NCBI RefSeq assembly: GCF_017306585.1
Contig: NZ_JAFKIC010000149.1
Span: 1-39,395 of the forward strand
Direction: 5' to 3'
Origin: Mesorhizobium sp.
Lineage (GTDB): Bacteria; Pseudomonadota; Alphaproteobacteria; Rhizobiales; Rhizobiaceae
DNA: 39,395 nucleotides
The notes beneath the pieces were generated by a model that was not told the DNA's origin, did not search any database, and saw nothing but the letters and a program-made list of their open reading frames with translations. The position numbers were made by a program, and so were the translations under genes. This document shows, one piece after another, positions 1 to 8,084 of the stretch. The stretch's first letter is position 1; the number at the start of each line of letters is the position of its first letter.

Positions 1-154
1 CGTCGTAGGCCCCGCCTTCGGCCAGGTTGAAGACCACCCGGCGCACGTTGGGCAGGTCCCTGGCCAGCGGCGCGTGCCGGCCGAGCCATCAATCGGCGAA
101 CTCCTTTGCGCTCACTTCCGGTTTGCGCTTGAGCAGTATGGCTGCCTTGAACAT
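1..154 (-). pseudogene. EthD-like small protein, broken by an in-frame TGA, cut by window edge
   Basis: Reading leftward from an ATG at 154 gives a start MFKAAILLKRKP, which resembles EthD-domain dimeric alpha/beta-barrel proteins involved in degradative pathways. After 21 codons the frame meets TGA at 91-89. The reading continues beyond it with residues WLGRHAPLARDLPNVRRVV, typical of this fold, up to the window edge. EthD-like proteins often have two tryptophans at this point, so a TGG-to-TGA change is the simplest explanation. The start lies 2 nt after the stop of the upstream reading frame, which suggests the two were once translationally coupled. Family recognition is from memory of the motif, and the gene is incomplete here. 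Confidence 0.55.
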
Positions 155-156
155 GA

Positions 157-765
157 TCACGCCCCCTTGATGCGCTTCAGGGGGCGGCCACCCAAGGCAA
201 AGGCGATTGCGATCACCACTTCATTGTCGCGGGGAGCGTCGGCTATTCCTATCTCGATGGCGTCCATGTCGAGCAGGTGATCGTCCTTGCGCACGCCATA
301 GGAGACGACCTTGAACCACTTGCCGCTCATGTTGACCGGCGAGCCGTGGGTCAAGTGTCCGCCCGAATTGAGGTCGAGGCCCATGAAGGTGTCGCCAGGC
401 TGCAGCAGCGCCAGGAACACGGCCTGGTTCATCTGGCTGCCGGAGTTCGGCTGGACGTTGGCGAAGTTGCAGCCGAACAGCTTTTTCGCCCGCTCGATGG
501 CCAGTTCCTCGGCCACGTCGACGAACTGGCAGCCGCCATAGTAGCGCTTGCCCGGATAGCCCTCGGCATATTTGTTGGTCATGATCGAGCCCTGCGCCTC
601 GAGCACGGCGCGCGAGACGATGTTTTCCGAGGCGATCAGTTCGATCTCGTGGCGCTGGCGACCAAGTTCGTTGCGGATGGCGCCGAAAATCTCCGGATCG
701 GCGTCTTCCAGCGTGGTTTCGAAGAAGGATTCGAATTTGTTCGACGCTGCCGCTGCTGTTGCCAT
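157..765 (-). pseudogene. glyA: Serine hydroxymethyltransferase, N-terminal part only, fused to a foreign C-terminus
   Basis: GlyA interconverts serine and glycine with tetrahydrofolate and needs PLP. From ATG 765, preceded by a GGAGG ribosome-binding site at about 777-781, the first 171 residues match GlyA well, with motifs [25 protein letters not shown] and [15 protein letters not shown]. At about base 253 the GlyA sequence stops after DMDAIE and continues in frame with 31 unrelated residues ending LKRIKGA. Those residues look like the C-terminus of the gene that originally preceded the EthD-like frame. The PLP-binding lysine and the whole C-terminal half (a normal GlyA has about 430 residues) are absent, so this copy cannot be active. 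It is either a deletion junction or a misassembly. Confidence 0.8.
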
Positions 766-957
766 GGCCTGAAAATCCTCCGGTTCGGGGCAATTTATCC
801 CTGCATATCGTTGCCCCAAAACCGCTGCACGCCTTGGGGCGACATGCATTGCCGCGCCATTAACACAGTTGTTTTCACCCCGCCACGTTTGCGGCGCGAA
901 ATTTGCTGGCCGGTTTGCGCCAGACCCTGCAAATCCGGCACGCGTCGGAACATCCCG

Positions 958-2601
958 CTAGCTTCGCGTCTGCCTGCCATTCAAAAGAGCTTCCGTTAGC
1001 GTGATCTCGGTATAGAGCGCTCTGGCGGTGTGATCGTTGATTTCGCCGCGGCGAAGCATGCCCCGCACGGCGTCGCGCTCGGCTGCGATCCCGGCGAGCC
1101 GCAGATCGATCTCCAGCCTTCCCGCCTGACGCACTTCCGCACGCGCCTCATCCGCTTCGTCGGACGCGGCGATGCGCCGCTGATAGGCCGCGACAATGCC
1201 ATTGGCAGCGGCAAGCCTTGCGCCGGGTATATCGCCCTCCTCCTCGTCCGTCTGCGCGAGGCTCTCCAGATGGGCGATCGCCGCCTTCGCGGCGCCGACC
1301 CGCGCCATACGTTCCTCGGCATCGCCGGCATCTTCTCCCGGCTCCACCAACCCGCGCGCGATCACCGGCAGGGCAAGGCTGGCAATCACCAGCGAGCAGA
1401 TGATGACGCCGGCGGCGAGGAAGATGACCAGGTCGCGCGCTGGGAATGGCGATCCGTCCTGCAGGGCTTGCGGCAGCGACAATATGCCGGCCAGCGTAAT
1501 GGCGCCGCGTACGCCCGCGACCGACCCCGCCAGCCGCACGCGCAGGCCGAACGGCTCGGCCTCACGCTTGCCGAACCGGGCCGCGAGGCCCGCCGTGATG
1601 TCGCCGATCCAGATCCATACGAAGCGGAGCGCGATGAGGCAAAGCGTCAGCGCCACCACAGTCAGCACAGGCTGGACGATGGGATACTGGCCGGTGAGTT
1701 CCGGCGGCACCTTGCGGATGATTTCGGGAAGCTGCAGGCCGAGCACGATGAACAGCGCACCGTTGAAGACAAAGGAAAACGTCGTCCACAACGAGATTGT
1801 CTGCATACGCGCCGAGACGCCGAGGAAGCGGAATATGCCGGTGCTTCCGGTCAACAGGCCGGCGGTCACGGCGGCCAGGATGCCCGACGCCTCGAAATGC
1901 TCGGCGGCGAGATAGGCGACGAAGGGAAGCAGGATGGTGATCAGCACCTGCGCCTCGGCCGGCACGCCGCCGATGCGGTTCAAGAGTTGCAGCGCCTTGG
2001 CCGCGACGAACAGGGCCGCCACGCCGGCCAGGATGCCGACCGCCACGGCATAGAGAAAGCTCAGCGAGGCGGCCGCGAAGGAAAAACTGCCTGTCAACGC
2101 CGCAGCAACGGCAAAGCGGAACATGACGAGACCCGAGGCGTCGTTGAGGAGCGACTCGCCTTCCAGAATGTGCATCAGGCGCGCCGGAACGACACTGCGG
2201 TCGACGATCGAGGATACAGCCACCGCGTCGGTCGGCGACAGCACCGCGGCGAGCGCGAAGGCGACGACCAGCGGGATGCTCGGCACCAGCCAGTGCAAGG
2301 CATAGCCAAAGCCGACGATCGTGAAGAAGACAAGGCCGATGGCGAGGTCGAGGATCGGCTTGCGCAATGCGATCAGTTCACGCTTGGGGGCGCTGAAAGC
2401 GTCGCTGAACAACAGCGGCGGGATAAACACCAGCAAAAACAGCTCGGGATCGATCTCGATATGGATGCCGCGCACCGGCCAGGCAAGGGCAGCACCTATG
2501 GCGATCTGCAGGACCGGCAACGGCACCCGTACGAGCCGGACCAGGGCGCCGGAGACAGCGACGAAGACGAGCACGACGAGGACAAAGATGGCGGCTTCCA
2601 T
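958..2601 (-). CDS. CPA1-family Na+/H+ antiporter
   Basis: The 547-residue protein has about twelve hydrophobic segments across its first 400 residues, beginning MEAAIFVLVVLVFVAVSG. It matches the CPA1 (NhaP/YjcE-like) monovalent cation:proton antiporters of the inner membrane, which exchange cytoplasmic Na+ or K+ for protons. The segment LSPTDAVAVSSIV, with its buried aspartate, and the following EGESLLNDASGLV are the family's ion-binding and signature regions. The last 120 residues form a hydrophilic cytoplasmic tail, rich in Ala, Arg and Glu and predicted helical. The gene stands alone, 190 bp upstream of glyA on the same strand. A 609-codon open frame on the opposite strand is only its shadow. 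Confidence 0.88.
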   Translation of the reverse strand: MEAAIFVLVVLVFVAVSGALVRLVRVPLPVLQIAIGAALAWPVRGIHIEIDPELFLLVFIPPLLFSDAFSAPKRELIALRKPILDLAIGLVFFTIVGFGYALHWLVPSIPLVVAFALAAVLSPTDAVAVSSIVDRSVVPARLMHILEGESLLNDASGLVMFRFAVAAALTGSFSFAAASLSFLYAVAVGILAGVAALFVAAKALQLLNRIGGVPAEAQVLITILLPFVAYLAAEHFEASGILAAVTAGLLTGSTGIFRFLGVSARMQTISLWTTFSFVFNGALFIVLGLQLPEIIRKVPPELTGQYPIVQPVLTVVALTLCLIALRFVWIWIGDITAGLAARFGKREAEPFGLRVRLAGSVAGVRGAITLAGILSLPQALQDGSPFPARDLVIFLAAGVIICSLVIASLALPVIARGLVEPGEDAGDAEERMARVGAAKAAIAHLESLAQTDEEEGDIPGARLAAANGIVAAYQRRIAASDEADEARAEVRQAGRLEIDLRLAGIAAERDAVRGMLRRGEINDHTARALYTEITLTEALLNGRQTRS

Positions 2602-2709
2602 GGCGCGATTCCGGCTGTTTGGCGAACCATGCGCAATCGCCGGCGCCGCGTCCAGACAGTCTGCCCGCGCAGCGTCGAGGCGGAGGCCGGTGAGTCTTCA
2701 CAATTGAAA

Positions 2710-2762
2710 GGCCGGCACCCGGCGTCAGCGCGAGGCTGCCTAGGGGCACCGGGTCGCCGGCC
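2710..2762. repeat. GC-rich inverted repeat in the antiporter/luxR intergenic region
   Basis: The 391-bp gap between the divergent antiporter and LuxR-type genes holds a dyad. GGCCGGC (2710-2716) pairs with GCCGGCC (2756-2762), and inside it CCCGG (2718-2722) pairs with CCGGG (2749-2753). No T-run follows. It could be an intergenic repeat element or an mRNA leader structure. I see no other gene in this gap. Confidence 0.4.
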
Positions 2763-2992
2763 TCCACGCCCACGCCCCCCGGATATCGGCGTGGAAATGA
2801 GGAAAGGCTTGCGCAACCCCGTCTGTCCCGATTGCGTCCGCAAGCCCCTGCCCTCCTGAATATCCGAGGATGCTATCGCCTCAACCTCCCGATAGCGCGG
2901 GGTTGACAGGCGGCTTTCACCGGCAGCCAGCCTTGCGGCTGAAAGTAGGCTGTGCCACGCTGCGTCACGGCTGGCGGACGGGGGTTCGATCG

Positions 2993-3718
2993 ATGCTGTC
3001 ACGGATCATGGCACATGCCGAACCGGCCTTCGCGTCGGTAACGGCAGAGGATGCAAGCGTCGCCTATTTCGCGGCGATGGAAGCGTTCGGGGCAACCTAT
3101 CTGCAGACCCGCCTCTATCGAAGGCCGTCGGCGACGCTGACCTCATCTAGCCATTGGGCGGCAGGCGGCTTCATCACGCGGCTGGCGCCGGCGAACTGGC
3201 CGGGCAGCCCGGCCTTCGACTATGTCTGTTTCGAGTGCAATCCCTTGCTCGGCGCGATCCGCGAAAGCCGCACGCGCTATCGCTTCTCCGATTTTGCACC
3301 GCGCGACAGTTCGACGTTCGGCGCCTATTGGGAGGCGCTCAGCGAGGCCGGGATCAATGATGCGCTCTGCGCCACCTCCTATGGCGCCGACGGCACGATC
3401 GCCTCGCTTCACCTGGGCTTCGACGAGCGTGATTTCACCGCCGAGGAAAGTTTCGCCATCCAGATGACGGGGCTCGTGATCACCGAACGGCTGATGAGTC
3501 TGACCACGCCACCGCCCGCCGACACCATTCGGCTGACGGCGCGCGAGCGCGACACACTGGCGCTTGTCGCCGAAGGCAAGACGGATTGGGAAATCTCGGT
3601 CATTCTCGGCATTGCCGAGGCGACGGTGCGTTTCCATGTCGACAATGCCAGGCGCAAGCTCGGCGCCGTCAACCGCGCCCAGGCAGTGGCACGGCTGGTG
3701 AACCAGCGGCTGATCTGA
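2993..3718 (+). CDS. LuxR-family transcriptional regulator with autoinducer-binding-like domain
   Basis: The 241-residue product has an N-terminal domain (about residues 15-165) like the autoinducer-binding domain of LuxR-type quorum-sensing regulators. A C-terminal GerE/LuxR helix-turn-helix follows at about 176-238, with the motifs LTARERDTLALVAEGKT, EISVILGIAEATVRFHV and RRKLGAVNRAQAVAR. The ATG at 2993 was preferred over the in-frame ATG at 2870, because the 41 extra residues show no domain character and run through intergenic-looking sequence. No luxI-type synthase is nearby, so it may be an orphan receptor. It converges on the L,D-transpeptidase gene and shares a terminator with it. Confidence 0.8.
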   Translation: MLSRIMAHAEPAFASVTAEDASVAYFAAMEAFGATYLQTRLYRRPSATLTSSSHWAAGGFITRLAPANWPGSPAFDYVCFECNPLLGAIRESRTRYRFSDFAPRDSSTFGAYWEALSEAGINDALCATSYGADGTIASLHLGFDERDFTAEESFAIQMTGLVITERLMSLTTPPPADTIRLTARERDTLALVAEGKTDWEISVILGIAEATVRFHVDNARRKLGAVNRAQAVARLVNQRLI

Positions 3719-3732
3719 AGTCCTCAGCAAAG

Positions 3733-3762
3733 AAAAAAGCCGCCTCAAAAGGCGGCTTTTTT
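3733..3762. terminator. Bidirectional rho-independent terminator
   Basis: AAAAAAGCCGCC (3733-3744), a six-base loop TCAAAA, then GGCGGCTTTTTT (3751-3762). The stem is flanked by A and T tracts, so it works in both directions, for the regulator ending at 3718 and the convergent gene ending at 3780. Confidence 0.93.
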
Positions 3763-3779
3763 CGATAATTATCAGGCTC

Positions 3780-5033
3780 TTACAGCGAAGATGTGATCTG
3801 CAGCTCGCTAGCGCCGTCGAGCGCGTAGACGTCGTCGCGGAACTGGACGACGCCCGGTCCGGTCGACCAGGCCGACAGATAGAGGAAATGCACCGGCACC
3901 GGGTTGGTGACCTGAATCGGCGTGTTCTGGCCGGTCTTGATCGCCGCCTCGAAATGCTGGCGATCCCAGCCGGGTGTGTCGCGCAGGATCCAGGTGACGA
4001 GGTCACGCACGTTCTGGACGCGCACGCAGCCCGAGGAATCGAAACGCATCATCTTGCCGAACAGGCTCTGCTGCGGCGTGTCGTGCATGTAGACGCCGTC
4101 CGGGCTCGGGAAGTTGATCTTGACCGACGCCATGGCGTTCTCGGAGCCCGGGTCCTGACGGAAACGGTATTTTGCCGCGTCGTCGGTCGACCAGTCGACG
4201 TTCATCGGGTCGACTTCGCTGCCATCGGGCGCGAACAGGCGGATATGACTGTTCTTGAGGTAGTTGGGATCCTTCCGCATCAGCGGAATGATGTCCTTGC
4301 GTACGATCGAGACCGGCGCGTTCCAATACGGATTGACGATGATCTCGTTGATCTTGGAATTGACGATCGGCGTCTGGCGATCGATCTTGCCGACAATGGC
4401 GGTGTGGCGGAGCACGACACGGTCGTTCTCGACCGCCTCTACCTGCGCGGCCGGAATGTCGACCAGCACATAGCGGCTGCCCAACGTGCCGGCCTTTTCC
4501 TTCAGCCGCTGCAGATTGGTCTGCAACTGGCCAAGCCTGATCTGCGCCGAAACGTTCATCGCGGCATAGGTGTACTTGCCCATCGAGCCGTCGGCGGGCA
4601 GGCCGTGGCGCAACTGGAAGCGCTTGACGGCGGAATCGACATAGGAATCGAAGGCCGTGGAAATACCGGCATTCTGCGACAGGTCGCCCGCGATCATCAG
4701 GCGCTTGCGCAACGGCACGACATCCGGGTCATCGACGCCGAGCTGCAGCTTCTTGGTGTCCGGCACCGGCTGCCAGCCACCCTGCACGACGATGTTCTGA
4801 TACTGCGCGACCGCCTGTTCGGTGAAAGCGACGGTCTGCGGGCTGAAGATCGGCAGCGTCGAAGCCACCTTGCCGCCCTCGCTGGCGCGGGCGTCGAACT
4901 GGTCGTCCCAATTGCCGCGGGCCGATGATTTCAGGATATCGCCGATCACGTCCTGCGCATTCGCATGGCCGGCCACCATGGCGGCGGCGAGCGCGGAAGC
5001 TCCGGAAAGGAAAAAACGGCGGCTGGTTCTCAT
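3780..5033 (-). CDS. Tat-exported L,D-transpeptidase (YkuD domain) with peptidoglycan-binding domain
   Basis: The 417-residue protein begins MRTSRRFFLSGASALAAAM, a twin-arginine signal peptide ending at about HANA (residue 26), so it should act in the periplasm. Residues about 90-165 form a peptidoglycan-binding domain (VDSAVKRFQLRHGLPADG). The C-terminal YkuD domain carries YMHDTP with His317 and SSGCVRV with the catalytic Cys336. Such enzymes make 3-3 cross-links in peptidoglycan or attach proteins to it; the large size and layout resemble the YcbB/LdtD group. The start at 5033 was chosen because it places the Tat motif at the N-terminus; upstream in-frame ATGs at 5048 and 5108 add only unstructured residues. 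Monocistronic. Confidence 0.88.
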   Translation of the reverse strand: MRTSRRFFLSGASALAAAMVAGHANAQDVIGDILKSSARGNWDDQFDARASEGGKVASTLPIFSPQTVAFTEQAVAQYQNIVVQGGWQPVPDTKKLQLGVDDPDVVPLRKRLMIAGDLSQNAGISTAFDSYVDSAVKRFQLRHGLPADGSMGKYTYAAMNVSAQIRLGQLQTNLQRLKEKAGTLGSRYVLVDIPAAQVEAVENDRVVLRHTAIVGKIDRQTPIVNSKINEIIVNPYWNAPVSIVRKDIIPLMRKDPNYLKNSHIRLFAPDGSEVDPMNVDWSTDDAAKYRFRQDPGSENAMASVKINFPSPDGVYMHDTPQQSLFGKMMRFDSSGCVRVQNVRDLVTWILRDTPGWDRQHFEAAIKTGQNTPIQVTNPVPVHFLYLSAWSTGPGVVQFRDDVYALDGASELQITSSL

Positions 5034-5281
5034 GGACGTTCCAGACATTCTTGTAGCATCGATCAAGGGGCAATCCTGCCCGCACTCTAAAATTGGCAAT
5101 CTTAACAATTAGCCAACCATGTCCGTATCGGGTCGGCCACAAACGCGCGAGGCTCGATACGGGTTCCCTGCGAAAACACGACTTTCGCCACGTTATCACC
5201 GGCATCCTCGGTTCCATTGGAATATGGCGGCAACGTGGCCTTGGCCCGCAATTTGCTTCGGCCGCCAGCCCGAAAAGAAAA

Positions 5282-5305
5282 GACCGGTGCTTTTCGGCAC
5301 CGGTC
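5282..5305 (-). terminator. Rho-independent terminator, minus strand
   Basis: GACCGGTGC (5282-5290) pairs with GCACCGGTC (5297-5305) around a six-base loop. On the minus strand it is followed by TTTTCTTTTC. It would end a leftward transcript whose gene is represented here only by the short 3' coding end at 5366-5416. Confidence 0.8.
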
Positions 5306-5365
5306 CTGACTGGAGGTCGCTGATTTTGCCACGCTTCTGCGGCGCGGCTTGTATTCAGAAATGCC

Positions 5366-5416
5366 TTACATCCGGTAGGCGATGGTGTCGTTCCAGAAAC
5401 AGGGCAGAGTGTGATT
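5366..5416 (-). pseudogene. Possible 3' end of a host gene at the left attachment site
   Basis: Between the terminator and the integrase, a leftward frame of 16 codons reads NHTLPCFWNDTIAYRM and then TAA (5368-5366). It opens directly after a TGA at 5419-5417, so it has no start of its own. The integrase gene begins only about 40 bp to the right. The arrangement fits a phage inserted into the 3' end of a protein-coding gene, leaving its last codons and terminator at attL. The identity of the gene is unknown and the right-hand copy is outside the window. Confidence 0.3.
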
Positions 5417-5456
5417 TCAAACAGCTGCGGCTAACCGTGCAACGAAACTGCTATGT

Positions 5457-6560
5457 TCAGCGGGCGTAAGGGATTGGCGGCGCATCCAGAGGTATAGCGG
5501 CGCGCAGCAGCTTTTCCAGTGCCGCCGACGACTTCTCCAGATAATCAGGCGACCAGGCTGCATAGATTTCCGTCATGGAGAACCCCGCCACCTTGTGGCC
5601 CAGTTGCATCGCCGTCTCCCACGGCTGAACGCCTTCACGGCGCAGCCAGCGGGCCACCGTGTGGCGGCAGGAGTAGGCGGTAATCTGCCGATCGAGGTGC
5701 GCGCGCCGGAGCGCGGCGCGGAGACCCTTGTTGATGTGACCGACCTTCTGGCCACGAAACATCAGGACGAAGGGCGTAGTTTTGTCCATCGGCTCCAGCA
5801 CTTCCCGGAGGAAGGGAAGCAGCTTGACCGTAGGACGCCGTTTTGAGGTCTGTTTCCGGCCCTTGGGGTTCAGCTCTATCAAACCGGCTTCAAAATCAAT
5901 CTGCGGCCACGTCAGGGTGGTTATGGCCTCATTCCGCGCACCGGTCCCGAGCATCAATATCAGGAACAGCCGGATATGGTCGCCAGCGGCGGCATACAGG
6001 CGCCGGATTTCCTCGACCTCCATGGGCCGGCCCATCGGCGGCCCCTGCTCCATCGCCGGAACTTCGATGTAAGGCCGGTCGCGGACAATACCGCGCTTCC
6101 ACGCGCGGTTGATTGCCGCGCGGCCTACCTCCAGCCCACGAACCACCGAATTGTGGCTGAGGCCCTTGGCCGCCAGCCACTCCCTGAATTCTTCCTGCTT
6201 GGGTATGTCGCGCAGGTCGGCCACCGTGGCGTCACCCCAGAACTCCAGCCAGTAGCGCAGCAGGATCTTGACCGCCTGCCGCGAGCGCAGCTTTTCGACG
6301 TGGCTGGCCTGATACTCTTTCCATAGGCTTTTCAGCGTGACGGTTTCGGAAGACAGGTCGCGGCCGGTCTTCATGCGCTCCGCCGATACGAACTCCAGCA
6401 GCTTCGCCTTGGCCTCCTCCTCGTCGGAGGTGCCAAGGCTCACCTTGCGGGTCTGCTTCGCGACCTCGTCGTAAAAGGTGCGGTGCCAGGCGGCACTACC
6501 CGGCCGCTTGTCCAGCCAGTAATCGCCCACCTGGAACGCGCGCTTTTGATAACGCGGCAT
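5457..6560 (-). CDS. Tyrosine-type phage integrase
   Basis: The 367-residue site-specific recombinase has an N-terminal SAM-like core-binding domain (about residues 72-160) and a C-terminal catalytic domain. Recognised residues are Arg209 (GTGARNEA), Arg299 (SCRHTVARW), His322 (LGHK) and the nucleophile Tyr333 (EIYAAW). The usual first histidine of the HxxR box is Tyr296 here. It lies at the left end of the element, reading toward the host junction, as expected for an integrase next to attL. The excisionase-like gene starts 4 nt upstream of it on the same strand, so the two are probably cotranscribed. Confidence 0.92.
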   Translation of the reverse strand: MPRYQKRAFQVGDYWLDKRPGSAAWHRTFYDEVAKQTRKVSLGTSDEEEAKAKLLEFVSAERMKTGRDLSSETVTLKSLWKEYQASHVEKLRSRQAVKILLRYWLEFWGDATVADLRDIPKQEEFREWLAAKGLSHNSVVRGLEVGRAAINRAWKRGIVRDRPYIEVPAMEQGPPMGRPMEVEEIRRLYAAAGDHIRLFLILMLGTGARNEAITTLTWPQIDFEAGLIELNPKGRKQTSKRRPTVKLLPFLREVLEPMDKTTPFVLMFRGQKVGHINKGLRAALRRAHLDRQITAYSCRHTVARWLRREGVQPWETAMQLGHKVAGFSMTEIYAAWSPDYLEKSSAALEKLLRAAIPLDAPPIPYAR

Positions 6561-6563
6561 GGT

Positions 6564-6860
6564 TCATTCACCCGGGGCAGCGCCCGGCCGGGGATACCGG
6601 CCGAGCATCATGTCAGCGACATGGATGCCGAGGTAGTGGACCTTGCGCGGTCCGAGTTTTATGGCGGGCACGAGGTTTTGCGCCCGCCAGCGCTTGAGGG
6701 TGGACAGGTCCACCTCCACGAAGTGAGCAGCCTGCTCCTCCCCGTACCGGTGGTACGGGTCGATGCCGTGCTTTTCCATAATCGCCTGTCGCACTTGCTG
6801 GTACTCCTCATCCACAGGAGCCTCCCAACCTAAAGACCGTATCGGCTGCGGTTGGAACAT
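6564..6860 (-). CDS. Excisionase-like small DNA-binding protein
   Basis: The 98-residue protein has a central stretch FVEVDLSTLKRWRAQNLVPAIKLG and then VHYLGIHVADMM. This resembles the winged helix-turn-helix of excisionase and AlpA-type recombination directionality factors. It ends 4 nt before the integrase start and overlaps the upstream membrane protein gene by 53 nt, so it sits in one operon with the integrase. A role in excision is inferred from position and fold; it could instead regulate the operon. Confidence 0.65.
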   Translation of the reverse strand: MFQPQPIRSLGWEAPVDEEYQQVRQAIMEKHGIDPYHRYGEEQAAHFVEVDLSTLKRWRAQNLVPAIKLGPRKVHYLGIHVADMMLGRYPRPGAAPGE

Positions 6861-7119
6861 TAAGAATCATTATCATAATGCCTGCACTAAAGATAGAAGC
6901 GAGCCAGTCCCTTTTAAAGAGGTTCACCGCGAAACCGGCCAGCGTAATCAGGAACATTAAGTTTCCGAATGCCTCATACGCATGCCGGACCGTGGGGCCG
7001 AACCAGCAATAGAGATAAGGATATCCCCACCACTTGGCCGTCACGTAGTTGATGCACCACGCCAATCCGATGAGCGCAAACCAGATATCCACGTCGCCAA
7101 TCAGTGCCTTCCTTGCCAT
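6808..7119 (-). CDS. Small hydrophobic membrane protein
   Basis: This 103-residue protein of unknown family has about three hydrophobic segments (around IWFALIGLAWCINYV, LMFLITLAGFAVNLF and IFSAGIMIMILNV). It overlaps the excisionase-like gene at its 3' end and the upstream gene at its 5' end, in an operon-like chain. Tryptophan- and tyrosine-rich. No motif allows a functional call. Confidence 0.5.
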   Translation of the reverse strand: MARKALIGDVDIWFALIGLAWCINYVTAKWWGYPYLYCWFGPTVRHAYEAFGNLMFLITLAGFAVNLFKRDWLASIFSAGIMIMILNVPTAADTVFRLGGSCG

Positions 7120-7346
7120 TGTTTCCTCCGTTGGGCGCGGCAGCGGGGGCGAGGAGAACGCCGTCGAGGCATCCTCCCCGCTTCACGACCGCGCCAGCTT
7201 GACCAGATGTGGCTGACGATGGCGGAGCCCGCACGAAACGCCGCGGTGAAAAGCATCACCAAAAGCTGTGCGTAGGCCCGGATAAAAAGCTCCGCCAATC
7301 GCAGCGTGAACTGCGCAAAAAGCTCAATGAGTTTCACGGCGTTCAC
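7101..7346 (-). CDS. Small membrane-associated protein, unknown function
   Basis: The 81-residue product has a hydrophobic first half (FTLRLAELFIRAYAQLLVMLF) and a very arginine-rich tail. It overlaps the next gene by 19 nt and starts in an ATGA overlap with the gene ending at 7343, which supports it as translated. The family is not recognised. Confidence 0.45.
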   Translation of the reverse strand: MNAVKLIELFAQFTLRLAELFIRAYAQLLVMLFTAAFRAGSAIVSHIWSSWRGREAGRMPRRRSPRPRCRAQRRKQWQGRH

Positions 7347-7618
7347 TCAACCGGGCAGTCGGCCTGCCAAGTCCGGTAATGGGTGGCATCTATCCACTGC
7401 TGGTAGGTGCATTGCTTCAGCGGCTCCGGATCGAAGGTGATCCTGGAAAGGACGAAGAACCAGAGCAGGAACAACAGCAGGATTATCCAGAATGCACATC
7501 CGATCGTATCGAGCCAATCAGACTCAGGCTCAGTGGTGTAGAACACCTGGGTGATTGACGCGCTCGCATGGGAGGACGAGTTCCCACCATGCGAGCTGTT
7601 CGAGATTCGCTGGGACAT
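7343..7618 (-). CDS. Small single-pass membrane protein, unknown function
   Basis: The 91-residue protein has a Ser/His-rich N-terminus, one strong transmembrane segment (FWIILLLFLLWFFVL, about residues 43-58) and a C-terminal tail with two cysteines. Its stop overlaps the next start as ATGA, and its own start lies 2 nt after the stop of the upstream gene. It belongs to the leftward cluster that ends with the integrase. Confidence 0.5.
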   Translation of the reverse strand: MSQRISNSSHGGNSSSHASASITQVFYTTEPESDWLDTIGCAFWIILLLFLLWFFVLSRITFDPEPLKQCTYQQWIDATHYRTWQADCPVE

Positions 7619-7620
7619 GA

Positions 7621-7995
7621 TCAGACCCTCACGAATTCACGATGAGCCACGCTACGCATTCCCATCTGCTTGACCTGCTGGAAAACGCCCTCGTACAAGC
7701 ACCAGGCGTAGCGCTCTTGGTGGACGCCAAGATGGGACTGCACGGTCATCACGTAGATGCCGACCCACTTGCCGCGGTAGATGCCGCTGCCCCAACGCTC
7801 AATCCGTTCAAGCCGTGCGCCGTAGATGCCGGTATCGTAGCGATAGTGTGGTTGCCAGACCTTGTAGCAATCAGCCAGCCACTTTGGCGGTCCGTCGCGG
7901 TTCTCGATGCGCACCGTCCGGTGCTGGCCAGGCATGATGACTTCTGCCATCACCCGTCGCCCGCTGATGATCGCGGGGAGTCTATATTTTGACAT
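7621..7995 (-). CDS. Hypothetical protein, first gene of the integrase-side cluster
   Basis: The 124-residue product begins MSKYRLPAIISGRRV. The ATG at 7995 was chosen because a GGAGG box lies at the right distance upstream; an in-frame ATG at 8007 is less well placed. The sequence is rich in Tyr, Trp and Arg with alternating beta-type patterns (WGSGIYRGKWVGIYVMTV). No domain is recognised. It is divergent from the gene at 8125, with 129 bp between the starts. Confidence 0.55.
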   Translation of the reverse strand: MSKYRLPAIISGRRVMAEVIMPGQHRTVRIENRDGPPKWLADCYKVWQPHYRYDTGIYGARLERIERWGSGIYRGKWVGIYVMTVQSHLGVHQERYAWCLYEGVFQQVKQMGMRSVAHREFVRV

Positions 7996-8084
7996 TCTCG
8001 CCTCCATCCCCGGCGGTCACTCCGGGCGGAGTGGCTTTGGCGCCGGGTATGGGTGGACGATTGCCTACCAACCGTCGGAGGTTA

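Noticed and set aside
1030-2859. 609-codon open frame on the plus strand
   Set aside because: It is antisense to the antiporter gene, which has clear membrane topology and family motifs; the plus-strand product is Arg/Asp/His-rich with no domain, as expected of a GC-rich shadow frame.
5102-5332. Minus-strand frame of 76 codons between the L,D-transpeptidase and the integrase
   Set aside because: It reads through the strong terminator at 5282-5305, has atypical composition and no ribosome-binding site.
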